Positions 10,969 through 23,900 of a stretch of 64,000 nt of DNA are shown here, one piece after another (position 1 is the first letter of the stretch; every line of letters starts with the position of its first letter). Origin of the DNA: Telopea speciosissima (taxonomy: Eukaryota > Streptophyta > Magnoliopsida > Proteales > Proteaceae); the NCBI RefSeq assembly GCF_018873765.1, contig NC_057925.1, positions 1,938,927-2,002,926 on the forward strand, in the 5' to 3' direction. The translations under genes and the position numbers were made by a program. The notes below the pieces were generated by a model, which saw only the letters and a program-made list of their open reading frames with translations, did no database searches and was not told where the DNA came from.

Positions 10969-13670
10969 ATGGTCCTACCTCCCAATTGGGGGAGGTAAAG
11001 CTAGGTGGCTCCAGGTGAGGCTTTGTACATATTGGAGAGCAGTTGAGCTTTTAGCGTATGGGGGTTTCAAGTTTTGATCGACCAAGGTGCAGCAATCCAT
11101 CAACAGGTTTGTACTGAGAGAATACCTGTATGAAAACCATACTGGTGCTGTATTACATGATTTTCCAGGTCACTGATATGGAAGAGAACAACATAAATTA
11201 AAACAAATTTGATGCCGAGCACATTGGATATATTAGATTCTTCCATTGAAGTTAACTGTACAGAATGTCTGACATTTATATCAATGTATCTGCAAATCGA
11301 TAATTTCAAGTGCATCTTACATTTTTGAATCCTATTTAATTCAAGTTATTTTCTACTTGGGGTCTCTTTTTTTCCTTTGGGTTGTCATGGGGGCCCTTCT
11401 AGTTATTTGGACAAATTGGCTAGATTCTGGATGGAATTGCTGGTTTCTCATTGTGTTCTTCCCTGTTTCTTTCCTACCATTTTAAATCTGACTCTGAAGA
11501 ATTCTCTCTTTGCCTGCTTCTTTCCTACAGTTTTCTTTGGATCATTGCATCATGTAGTGCAGGTTGCTTGTTCATCTTGCTCCTCTAATTCCTGAATCCT
11601 ATCCAATTGAAACTAACCTTAGTATTTTTATAGTTTGAATTCTTAATGCAACATAGGGTTCACCTATTTGGCAATGAGGAGTGTTCTAAGCAAACATAAT
11701 CAAAATGGCCCCAGGAGGCCAATCGCGATTCTTCCAGATCTGGCTTAGGCTGATCTTGTATGGAAAAATCCTAAATGCCTGGAATACAATTGATCCGATC
11801 AGATCGTCCCGATCCTGATTCTGTGTTTTTGAACCTTTGTCTACCGTCTATGGGCCAGGATCCTTACTAGCAGCCTAGGCTGGCTCATGAGTTTAGGATG
11901 GCCATCATGGCTAGCACAGGACATGTAAAAGCACTGTGTCATTATGCTCATGGATCAAGGTATTGGTATCATATCGGTCCTGTTGGTATCATGGGAGACC
12001 GATACTGATATCGATCAGTCTTTTTGAAATTTCAAACAATCTTGCATCACTTTTTATATCTAAAACCCAAAAGCTTAAAAATGGGTTTTTATAAATGGTT
12101 TCTTTTCACAACCTTAGATTGTGAAAGGATCAGATTGTGTAAGAGAGAGAGAGAGAGAGCATTGTTTAAGGTAGTAGTATCTGTTGCCCTGGATTGGTCA
12201 CCATCAATACAGATATGGTGTACTTATATGTTTGGTATGAGCCCATATCAATCCAGTATCGGGTGCAAATTCAAGAACGAACCATTTTGCCAATACTTTC
12301 AATCCGTCTCAATATCATATTAGTACCAATCACCACTGACAGGAACTTTATCCTCTCAAATGAGGTGCACTGTCTAGTATTGTATCAGACGATGGCCAAA
12401 GTACTTGGGAAGATAAAAATTCAATGCACAAGTGAGGTACACAGTCCGATATACTTTAAACCCCATTTGAGAAGATAACAATCCCCCCTCACCAGTGATA
12501 TTGATATGTAATCAATAACACTGGTGTGTGTGTGTGTGTTGGGTGGAAGGGGGTTAGGTAGAATGGTGAAGGGTGGAGACTAGAGTGTACAATCCAAAGT
12601 GGTGTGGAGAATTTTGGCCTTTCCAAATTTCCAACTAAGGGAGTTTTGTCTTTCTTTACCTCTAAGGTCTAACTAGTAATTATATAGTCTCCCATCTGTC
12701 AGTCAAAAGTTCCCTACCCTTAAAAATTCTAACCGAACAAACGTACCCCACCAATGTTGCTTTTTGTCGCTTGAAAAATTCTCCTCCCATGAAGAATGTA
12801 TCATTGGTTCATTAACCAAAGAAGGAAAAAGAATTTTTAGAGAGAGAATTTGAAATTATACGACCCTACTCTTCCGAAGAAATTAATAAAAGACTCTAAA
12901 AACTTTTGTTGCAGAGTCATTAGGTGTAAATGGTGCCAGATTTTCACCAGATCGGATGATCCTAGCCATTAAAATGGTTTGTTTCTTTCTTGGATCGGCT
13001 GTATATGGACTCGGAGTGGGGGAACAAAGTGTTTCGCAGTTAAATGGGTCGGAATAATAATTTAAGGATGTCAAAATCCAACCCGAATCAGTTGAACCCA
13101 TTGGAACTGACCAAATAAAATCAGACCATATTAAACAACACAATATGGTTTGGATTATGGGGCGTTAAACAAATCTGAATCGATTGAACCAACCAATTTG
13201 GTTTCGCTCAACCAAAAGTAAAAACCAAATCAATCTAGAACCAAACCGATAAAATGCTAGGAGACCGATAAAGAATTTGAAAAAAGCGAACAGTAAAAGA
13301 GTGTTTTTTTACTAATTTTTAAATACTTGTATGTAACACCAAAATTGAACTGGACCAATAATAATCCAATAAGAGGAAACCGATAAAAGCCTTTGATCAA
13401 ATCAGGTCATAACCGAAAACCAACAAAAACTGAACTTTAGCTTTACGTACTAGATCAAAATAGGGTAACCTGACCAAAATCAGACGGAATCGATCGATTA
13501 ACACCCTTAATTCTTTTTAAAAAAAATAGGTTTTCCTACCATTTTACCCCTTGTCCATACCATGTAATTGATATAGTATCGACATAGTATCAAAATTGGT
13601 CACTTGCAAAACTGATACATATCTTTCAATACAATACTGATACCTCAAACCACAGTAGTAGTAAACAATT
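10969..13670. other. Intergenic region downstream of the RRP5-like gene
   Basis: No gene seen. It contains degenerate GATC/CGGTATC-rich repeat remnants (about 11700-12030), a (GA)n run near 12143-12158, a (TG)n run near 12523-12539, and a stretch of degenerate AACCGAATC-type repeats at about 13050-13500. Confidence 0.6.
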
Positions 13671-13765
13671 GGCAGCGTTTGGTGTGATAAAAATATTTGT
13701 ATTTGTTGTTCGAGAATGCAAAATTGACTTAGAATACATTCCAAGAATGCATACCAAACACTGCC
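13671..13765. mobile_element. Small MITE with GGCAGYGTTTGGT terminal inverted repeats
   Basis: 95-bp palindromic element. The left end GGCAGCGTTTGGTGTG pairs with the right end CATACCAAACACTGCC. Related termini occur at 48136-48332 and about 55233-55362. The target duplication is unclear. Confidence 0.7.
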
Positions 13766-16060
13766 TTAAAAGTTGAACACCAAGCGCTCGAAGTTCCAAC
13801 CGTTCCTCTTCTGTAAAAGTGTGAAATGCTTAGGTCCTTCCGTGACTTTCCACTTTTCAGTATCTTTTGAACTTAAAATGCCAAGAAGCATAACAAAGAA
13901 GAAAGAAAAAAGTCTGAAAAGCAAGAGGAAGGAACTATAGAGAGTCAAAATTCCCTTCAAATTCCATCATTTCTTTTCTGCTTCTTAGAGAGATGAACGG
14001 CTTCAATTCAGATAACTAGAGAGCTACTGTACTGGTTTTGTTTTTGCTGATAATTTGTGGTGAGATTTAAAAGAAGAAACAAAAATTTTGAGGTACTTCT
14101 TTTGGACATTTTTTCTCCTTGTTATAGGCTACTGGGTTCAGTTCAGGTTAATGTACCTTAGTACATCTTATGTTTTAATTGAAGTTTTGGCTCCTCAAGT
14201 ATTTCTCTTTTGTAGTTTCTTCTGGTTCTACTAATAGTGCAGCTTTATTGGTTTTTGGGTTCTAAACTTAGTACTATAACAAAATCTCTCTGATTTCTTT
14301 CTTGGGTACTTGTTAATGTACTCAGTTTTGTTGCTAGTGAATGTCTCTGCGGATTTGAGCTTAAACTTGTAAATTAGCTAGAGCTCTTCAGCTGGGGAAG
14401 TCGGATCAGGTAATTCTCTCTCTCTTTTTTTCTGAGGGAAGGTGTTTCGGGGGTGTGGTTCTTCTTCTTTTTGCGTATCTGGCCATTTTGTTTTCTGACG
14501 GTTGGTGGAATTTTTTAGTATTCTGGCTGTATGTGTTAGGGCTATTCTTCTAGACTTGAACTGGGATCTAGTGGTTTTTTGTCTTGTCTTTTTTAAGTTT
14601 TAAATACTCTTTTAGTTCTTGCTCGTTAGTCTTTCCATTTTGATAAAATGCGAAGTTGAGGTTTATCCGTTTATGTGTTAGTTCCTGATGCTGAGAAGCT
14701 AAGTATGATTTACTGTAAAATCAGCTGTAATTGGCTTAGTTGCATCGTAAAGGGAAAAAAAAAATTGGTGAAGAAGAAGAAAGCTTTTTTTTTTTGGGTA
14801 TTGTACTGAAATTCTGGAAATACTGATCTCTAAAAGTTGACATTTTAGTATTCAGGCACATAAATAGGTCCCTTGAGTAAATAATTAGTTGGTAGTTCTG
14901 TCATTAGTAGGACCTTGCACTATGTAGTTTTTCTGAAATCTTGCTAATAAGAAACTGACTTGTATTTGTTGTGGTTCTCTTCTTGTACATTGGTGTCTTT
15001 ATATCTTGAATGCTCTGGAATTTTTTTTTGTGGCCTTGTGATGTATATGCAACATTTTATTGTAAAAACCTCCAACCTGTAAAAGCCCAACATTTCTTAT
15101 CACCCAATCAGCTGACACTGGTAAAACGAGATCTTAGGTCCAACTGATGAAATAGTCTACTACAAATGGATCAGATGACTTTCTGTTTTCAGGCAGATTC
15201 AACCGCTGTTGTGCATGATAATGAACTCAATATTTGTTATGTTCTATTTAGTTCTTTTTTTCTTCTTTACTCTGTTTCTGTTACTGAGTTTTTCGAGTTT
15301 CTACTTGGGAGACTTTGTTTTCTCAGGGTTTAATCCTGTAGCTTGATTGGTTGATTATTTGCGCCGTGCTGATGATTTTGCCAGTTTATGTCCCATTTTT
15401 CTTTCTGAAAAGAGGAATCGTCTAACCGCTTATGTCATTTTTCTCTTCCACATGTTCTTATGTGTGTGTCCCAATCTACCACTGTGTTGTGCAAGGGTCA
15501 CATAATCTCTTCCACAGCTCTGGTTTCACTCTGCAATTCTTACCTGTATAATAACCTCTTCCAGTTCCAAGTTGCAGAGTGTTTTCTTCGTTTTATCTTG
15601 CTGAACATCATCTTCTTTTGTCAATTTTTAATTCTATTATTTTATCTTGCATTGCCATTGTGGTTCTTTCTGTAATTTTTTACTGTTGAAGGTTAATCTT
15701 TTTTGGTTTTTGTTCTTTTGTTAATGGTTCTGGAGAAACCACAGAATTGAATCTTAGAATCTGGTGTTCCCTTTTCTGGTTGCATAGAAGAAATTTTTTC
15801 TGGTCTTGATGCCCTGGATCATAATTCCATTGAATATGATCCATGCATATGAGTGAAGCAACAGAAAAACCCTTCTTAAAAGTTGTTTTTGTGCCTCTAA
15901 TATAGTAATATCTGTATTAAAGCTAATGTATTGATGCTGGTCATGCTTAGCTTTCCCATCTCTCATCTTTTTGAGCTGTATATTTTGAAAATATGCTGTA
16001 AACAACCAATGAACTTTTGTCAGTTCCTCAAGATATAGTTATCATGTAAAGAATATTTTT
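13766..16060. other. Probable 5' leader/intron region of the beta-1,3-glucanase gene
   Basis: T-rich sequence with no coding potential recognised. A splice donor-like site (CAG|GTAATT at 14409-14410) and the acceptor at 16470-16471 would fit a 5'-UTR intron of the downstream glucanase gene; this is inference. The RNA start is not identified. Confidence 0.35.
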
Positions 16061-16068
16061 GTTGCTAC

Positions 16069-16236
16069 CATGGTTCAAAAGTAAGGGATCGGTTCCTGCA
16101 AATTCTAATTCCGATTCTGATTCGTATCCAGCAGGAATTAGCGAGAATCCTAGAAAGGTACCCTGGATTGGCCGACTAGGATCGACCAGAATCGGGATTG
16201 GGCTTGGCCGATCTGCTTACGATTCCTCAAACCATG
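16069..16236. mobile_element. hAT-type MITE (168 bp) with perfect 8-bp TSD
   Basis: Termini CATGGTTCAAAAG and (reverse complement of the right end) CATGGTTTGAGG form inverted repeats. They are flanked by an identical 8-bp duplication GTTGCTAC at 16061-16068 and 16237-16244. The interior consists of degenerate GATTCYGAT and GATCGG repeats. It defines the family whose remnants recur through the window. Confidence 0.88.
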
Positions 16237-16535
16237 GTTGCTACTATGTTGACTCTTTTATTCCACTTCTTGGTAGACTGTTCAAGACTACATCTTCCTT
16301 GACCTGGGAATTGATCTGTCTGTGGTTTAAAGTCCGTTCATATTTGGCAAATTGTGGTTATCTTTCATTTTTTAATTTTATTTCTCTGACATACCCAGTT
16401 ATAATTGAAGTTGATGCCTGCATACCAGTACCTTTTTAGATTTTATTTGTGTTTGATAAAATTCTTTACAGTTCTGGTTCTGCCACTGGAGAGAGAGACA
16501 TCTGTGAAAGTTTAGTTTGGAATATCTGAGGCCAA

Positions 16536-19500
16536 ATGAAGCCTGAAAAATGGCAAGGAAGAGTGTTTTTGCTCCTAACCTTCATGTTTTATGATGTGTC
16601 AGGTATGCCAATGTGCTTCTTTTGGATACTGTTACCACTTGTTGCCCCTTTTTTTATCCTTCTTCTGGTTGGTTCATTTCATTTTTCTCCCTTTTCAATA
16701 ATCTGCAACCTGATGTTTCTAACTGATCAAAAAGTTATCTTCCAGTTTCCAGATGAGCTTGATCCTCTTTGAACTGTTAAGAAATTACTATCTCAATATT
16801 CTAGACAGTGCCCAGTGAGAAGGACGAGCATTTTGGGAAATATCTTTCATTTTATTGCTGAAGTTATTGAACCTTGTTTTATCTGATTATAGGGAAAAAG
16901 AAGGCTGCCAGGTTGTGTGGCCCCCTGTGGCCAGACACAGCCCCCCCCCCCCTGAAATGACCGCCTCACCCTCCTACAAAATGCAAAATCTTCCCCTGGT
17001 AGATGCCCCTGTGCATCCCCTTATTGGCCCCCGCGCTGGTGCAGGGGCCATGCAACCGGGCAGCATTCTTCTTCCCTTAATTATAATATCATTTTGGTTT
17101 AATGACAACAACAACAAATAATAATTATCATAATATTGTTGTAGGTATAGTAATATACTATTAGTGGGGCAGGTAGTAATTATCTGCATTGGCAGATAGG
17201 GGATAGCTTCTTATCTGCACTATAGGGACCTTAGTATTTGCGATGCAGCATTGTAGTTGGCAATCAAGATCTTGTTGACATGTTGTCCATGCCATAGTTG
17301 ATTCATCTGTTAAGTTAATAAAAATATTGTTGTAGGTATAGCAATATACTATTACTGGGGTGGGCAGTGATTTCCCACATTGGCATACAGGGGATAGCTT
17401 CTTATCTGCACTAGATGGACCTTAGTATTTGCCATGCGGCATTGTAGTTGGAGATTGTTGAGATAGGCTAAATTACCCGATAGGGCTAATTTAGTCCTTG
17501 TTGCTTTAGTTGTTTTATATGTTATTTTATGTTTTTTTTTCTGCTCTTTTTTCTGTTTATTCCCTTCTATCCGATCTCTATTTTTGGATTCCTAATTGTA
17601 GTGGGAATTCCTAATAGGAATAGGATTGGGGGGAATTCATACTTTGATTGTAATTTGAGTTTATTATAAATAAGGGGGCAGGATGATCGATTTATTCATT
17701 CAAGCCATTCCATATTTCTGGTTTTGCTAACATGGTATCAGAGCCTATTTCTGTGATCTAGGTTACAAAACTTCCCCCCTCGTCTCTCCCCTCCATCGTT
17801 TTCCTCCTTCTCCATCTTCTTCCTTTATTTTTCTGGTTTTTTCTCTTTGCTTAAGGGCAGCACTGATGAGGTGATCAGATGATCTAGCTGCTGCCCTCTA
17901 CATACCTCAATTTATGTCCCACAAGTTTAATTAATCATCTGCGATAGCTGCTGCCCCTTCTTCTCTGCGATTTTTTGGAAGTTCTAGCTTTGAAGATTAG
18001 ACCTATTTCTTATTGGAGTTTGATTGTTCCCCTTTGGAGGTTCCTATTTCGCACCATTGGACAGCATCTACTGCAGCCCTGCATTCAGAATTGAAGCTCT
18101 CTTCCCTCAATTGATCTTCCTTTCAGGGTTTTTTTCAAAACCCTGACTTTATCAATTTTGGGTTTTTTGGTTTCGGATATTGCTGATTTCTGGAGGGTGT
18201 GTCTCTCACACCATACACAGTACTTAACAACAGTTTCAGCCTCTTTCAAGTTTTTTGAAGACCCCTAACCCTAATTGATTACCTCTTCCAGGGTTTTTTT
18301 TAAAAACCCTGCCACTTATCGATTTTTAGGGTTAGGGCTGCTTGTGTTGCTGCTGCCAAGGAGGGTTTCATACCCTATTTTCAGTTGCTTCTTCTAGTAT
18401 TTTTGCCCCACTTATCACACCATGCCGGACTCTGATGTTACCACGGCTACTTCTGACAGCAATGGTCAAACTAAGTCTGATTTTCTTCCATATGCTGCTA
18501 CAATAAAGCTTGATGGTACGAACTACTTAATTTGGGCCAGATCTCTATCCTTAACTGTGGCTGGTAGGGGACTCACTGGCCATCTTACTGGCACCACCAA
18601 ACAGCCTACTGAGGAAGGTGTTGCCCTTACTAAATGGGTTGCCAACGATGCTATGGTAATGTCCTTTGTTCTGACTTCTATGCACACTGACCTTTCTAGC
18701 CAGTATCTCCTCCTTGACACTGCTACTCAGATATGGACTGCTGTCAAGGGAACCTATGGTCGGTTAGGTAGTGGTGCTCAGGTTTATGAGATCAGAAAGA
18801 CGCTCCAACACACTACTCAGAAGGAGTTATCTGTCACTAAATACTATGCTGCCCTCAAATGTTTATGGCAGCAATTGGATCATTATGCTCGTTTTCAACC
18901 TCCTACTACTATTACAGACATCACTGCCTATCACTCCTATGTGGACCAGTTTCGAGTGTATGATTTTCTGGCTGGCCTTAATGATGACTATGATCCCATT
19001 CGGGTGCAAGTTCTTGGTCGAGTTCCTTTCCCCACTTTAGAGGAAACCTTTTCTTATGTCCACAGTGAAGAGACCCGCCAGGCTGCCATGATGATTGCTC
19101 CCAAGGTTGAGCGATCTGCCTTACAGACTACTGGCTCCACTCCTGATCCTTCTTCTGACAGTGTTGCTGCTACTGCTACTGCCAAAGAGCTTGTGAAGTG
19201 TGATCATTGTCACAAGCCATATCACACTAAGGCTCAGTGTTGGAAACTACATGGGAAGCCTGCTGATTTTGAGGCCAAGCGTGGTCGTGCTAAGCCTAAA
19301 AACAAAGCCAATCACACTAAAAGTGTAGTTCCAACTCCCACTGCTGACATTGGTTTTTCCCAGGAAGAACTCCAGGCTCTCCGGCGTCTGTTGAACACAT
19401 CCGCTGCCTCTACTATATCTGCTGCCAATTCAGGTTCCTTCTTTGCCTATACAGGTATTTCCTTTGCTGGTCATTGTGCATCAGTAGTTTCCACTCTATG

Positions 19501-20650
19501 GATCATAGACTCCGGTGCTACTGATCACATGACAGGCTCTTCTAGCCTTTTTAATACATATTCTCCTGCTTCTGGTAAGGATAAAGTCAAAATTGCTGAT
19601 GGGTCCCTCTCCTCCATCTCAGGGAAAGGATCCATTGGTTGTTCTCCTTCTCTTACACTGTCATCTGTGTTGCATATTCCCAAATTTACAACTAACCTTC
19701 TTTCCATTAGCAGTATCACCAAATCCCTAAATTGTAAAGTGACCTCTTTTCCCAATCACTGTGTTTTTCAGGAACTGGACTCGGGGAAGACGATTGGATC
19801 GGGTAAAGTGCATGGCGGATTGTACCTGCTTGATGGAGATCCTACACCTACCCAGGGTTTACCTTCCGCATCTTTCTCTTTTGAATTACACAAATGGCAC
19901 TCTAGGCTAGGCCATCCCCCTTTAGGTACTTTATCAACTTTATTTCCAGCATTAGTTAATGACTGTAATAAGGAAGATTTTTTTTGTGAGCCTTGTGTCT
20001 TGGCTAAACAGACACGTTCAAATTATCCTATTTCTAATAAAAGATTCTCTTCCTTATTTCATGTTGTTCATACTGATGTGTGGGGTCCTAGTAGGAAAGC
20101 TTCCCTGTCTGGACATCGGTGGTATGTCACTTTTATTGACTACTATTCTAGGTTCACTTGGGTCTACCTTATGCACACAAAAAATGAAGTTTTTTCATGT
20201 TTTCAGCACTTTCATCAGTTGGTCAAGACCCAATTCAATGGCACTCTTCAAATTTTGAGGAGTGACAATGGGAAAGAGTATATGGAAGGTCAGTTCCAAA
20301 ACTACCTTGCTGCCCATGGAATCCTCCATCAAACAAGTTGTGTCGACACTCCAACCCAAAATGGTGTGGCTGAGAGAAAAAACCACCACCTCTTGGAGGT
20401 GGCTAGAGCTCTTCTGTTTGCTCGTAATGTCCCTTCCCTTTATTGGGGGGATGTTGTCCTTATTGCAACCTATTTAATTAATAGGTTGCCCAGTCAGGTT
20501 CTTAATTCTAAGGCCCCTATTGAGCTATTACTTGGCTCTTCTTCCTTTATAGTACCACCTAAGGTATTTGGTTGCGTGTGTTATGCCAGGGATACAAAGT
20601 CCCCTGGTAAACTTGAACCCCATAGTCTCCGCTGCATTTTCTTGGGTTAC

Positions 20651-20736
<86 letters not shown>

Positions 20737-20738
20737 AC

Positions 20739-20827
<89 letters not shown>

Positions 20828-20877
20828 ACCCCCCCCCCCCCCCCCCACCCCACACCCCCCCCCCCCCCCCCCCCCCC

Positions 20878-20919
<42 letters not shown>

Positions 20920-23900
20920 CTTACGCTACAGAAGGTACAAATGTTATTACCCTCCATCCCCCGGACGTTTGTCGCATGGATGTTGTCTTTCATGAAAGTG
21001 TTCCATATTATGTGTCCCCACCTCTTCAGGGGGAGAGTGTTAGTGAAGATGTGCTGACCATTGACTCTCCACCTCCACTTCAGTCTGCTTACCACGAGTC
21101 TGAACCAGTTCGGCTCCTTGTTGCCTTAGTTGTTTTATATGTTATTTTATGTTTTATTTTTCTGCTCTTTTTTCTGTTTATTCCCTTCTTTCCGATCTCT
21201 ATTTTTGGATTCCTAATTGTAGTGGGAATTCCTAATAGGAATAGGATTGGGGGGAATTCATACTTTGATTGTAATTTGAGTTTATTATAAATAAGGGGGC
21301 TGGATGATCAATTTATTCATTCAAGCCATTCCATATTTCGGGTTTTGCTAACAGAGATCAAGATCTTGTTGATGTGCTGTCCATGTCATTGTTGATTCAT
21401 CTGTTAAATTTCAGCCTGAAAGCATTACACCATATGAAAAAACCAGCTGTTCAATTCAGGTCAAGATTTGGATGGCTGGTCAATGACATGGTCCTCTATC
21501 TACCCAATGGTTAGAACTGCGTATCATCTCTCCACTGGTAGGACAACTGAAAATACACTGGAAAAAATCCATTAGATGGTGGACCATATGGTTGGGAATT
21601 GAGATGGGCCCTTGAATTTTACATGTTATACAAGGTCGCCTCCTATCCAATGGTCGGATTCACCATGTCAGCCAGCCCTTGGCTCAAAAATGCAATCAGA
21701 TAAGAAATGATGGACAAAGCGGTACTTTCGGTAATAATACCAATAAATTGTTGATAATAGTGTTATCGTGTTACAGTTTCCTACAATGCTGGTCCCATTA
21801 AGCAGTTATCACATATTGGGTTTTCAACAAGTTGCACCGGTGTTGTGCAGCCATCAATGTATTTGACACCTATGCTTTTCCTATTTTTCACTCCATTAGC
21901 TCTCTGCAACATGGCAAAAGAATTCTTGCTGTTTTTTCTCTTTATTTCATTAGAGCTTGAAACATGGCATACTGGCCATTTGTTCACAACCTTTGTGCTT
22001 CTGCCCCTCCCTATCATGCAGTTTGCAGGTTGTTATCTCTACCACATGGCAGAAGGAGAGACCTTTTCTTCACCTTTTAACTTGAAGAATATTTGAAGTT
22101 CTACCTATGACATTCAGTTAAAGAATGCACTTTATGCATGGTCATGGTTAAAATGTACTTGGTAACAATGACTGTTGACTGAGCGTAATGTCTCCCAGCA
22201 GCTATTGATATGGATAAGGATTCTCGCTGGAGCTGGATTCAATTTCATCTTGTTTTAACATTATAATTGTGGTTCTTATTCTTACTTCTAAGAGTATGTG
22301 AGTAAATTTTCTCGGATTTTCGTTCCCCACTCCCCCCCCGGCCAAAAAAAAAAAAAGAATCTTGGAAAGGCTCAACTAAGATTTAGTCTTCCTAGTTTCC
22401 TCTTATCCATTTTGTGGTATGAGAGCTACTAAAAGTGCAACTCAGTCTGTCAGTTAATCCCATCTTGTCATTCACCACTGCCTCAACTGCCAATAAACCA
22501 GTGCCAAAGAACACATATTCTTTTGGCATAAATACCTCATGCATCTTCTCTCCATTAAGCCAGTTTGCTCCTTTTTGGGCAGTAGGTGAGCCTTGGCGCA
22601 ACTGCTCACTATGAAATCCATGACAAGGAATGAGGGTAAATCTCCAGGGGATGTCACCCATCTTTCTTAAACTAGGGGGACATTTAATGCAGCCCTTCAG
22701 TATCCTCTGTCCTCATGGCCATCCCTTATGGATCTATTAACTATTTCTTCCTCCAAAGTTGAGCTATAGTGGTCCAATGTTTACTTGATCCCAATCAATT
22801 TCTTTGTCAGGTCCAAAAAAAGTGATACTATAAAAGATTTTCTCAGGGATGGTTCTTGTAGCACTTCATGGGCTATCCAATAGATAGTTGTATTCTTATA
22901 GCCTTATCTTGACTAAGTTGAGTTGTATTGTTATCCTTTTGTGCACCTTTTCATATAAATAGTGTTATTCATTTCGTGTATTACAACAGAAAGAAGGAAC
23001 AAATATGAATTTCATTACTTTCCTGAAAATTGTTGCCGGGCAATAAAAAAAATTTGCAAGAGAGGAATTATTTTACAACTAACAGAAAAGTTGAAACATG
23101 TTCAAAGACCAAGTGCATGGAGCAACATTGGTTCTTCATTGTGTCTGTTCCTGAATTGTATTCTTTGAACTTACAGGTGCCTTCATAGGGATAAACATTG
23201 GCACTGACCTCACAAGTTTGCCATCTGCTGTGGATGTGGTGGCTATCCTTAAGGCTCATCAAGTTTCTCATGTTCGTCTCTATGATGCGGACCGTCGCAT
23301 GCTGAATGCCCTTGCAGGAACTGGCATTGAAGTCATGGTGGGGGTCACTAATGAGGAGGTGCTAGGGATTGGAGAATCACCATCAGTTGCAGCAGCCTGG
23401 GTCAATAAGAATGTCGTAGCTTACGTGCCACAAACCAATATCACAGCCATTGCTGTTGGCAGCGAGGTGCTGAGTTCAATACCCAATGCTTCTCCCATTC
23501 TGGTTCCAGCCATGAACTACCTTCATAATGCCCTAGTGGCTTCAAATCTCAGTTCCCAGGTCAAAGTTTCAAGTCCACAGTCCATGGACATTATTCCTAG
23601 GCCTTTCCCTCCCTCCACTGCGACCTTCAATTCCACATGGAACTCCACCATGTACCAGATCCTCCAGTTTTTGAAGAACACAAAGTCCTTTTATATGTTA
23701 AATGCCTACCCTTATTATGGTTACACAAAAGGAAATGGCATCTTTCCAATTGATTATGCTCTGTTTAGGCCACTTTCTCGAACCAAACAGATTGTTGACC
23801 CCAATACTCTTTTCCTCTATACCAGCATGTTTGATTCCATGGTTGATGCCACTTATTACTCTATGGATGCACTAAATTTTTCTGGTATTCCTATCCTAGT

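Larger units (their letters stand above)
17456..21353 (+). mobile_element. Ty1/Copia LTR retrotransposon, internally deleted
   Basis: 5' LTR 17456-17732 (277 bp, TG...CA); methionine-tRNA primer-binding site TGGTATCAGAGCC at 17733-17745; 3' LTR 21116-21353, missing its first 40 bp. The 5-bp target duplication GAGAT (17451-17455 and 21354-21358) is perfect. The LTRs differ at only about six positions by eye over roughly 235 bp, so insertion was fairly recent. Gag, protease and integrase are open, but reverse transcriptase, RNase H and the polypurine tract are gone, so it cannot move by itself. It sits in intron 1 of the glucanase gene in the same orientation. Confidence 0.93.
17132..21417 (+). 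repeat. 191-bp tandem repeat, second copy split by the Copia element
   Basis: Copy A is 17132-17322. Copy B starts at 17323, is interrupted after GGAGAT at 17455 by the Copia insertion, and resumes at 21359 to about 21417. Shared segments include AATATTGTTGTAGGTATAG, GGGGATAGCTTCTTATCTGC and TCAAGATCTTGTTGA. Copy A shows the uninterrupted target, so it confirms both insertion borders. Confidence 0.85.

Noticed and set aside
20528-21290. Long polyproline and polyglycine ORFs on both strands
   Set aside because: They are produced only by the poly(C) block and have no independent coding evidence.
22392-22661. 89-aa minus-strand ORF in glucanase intron 1
   Set aside because: No recognisable domain; lies in transposon-rich intron; likely chance.
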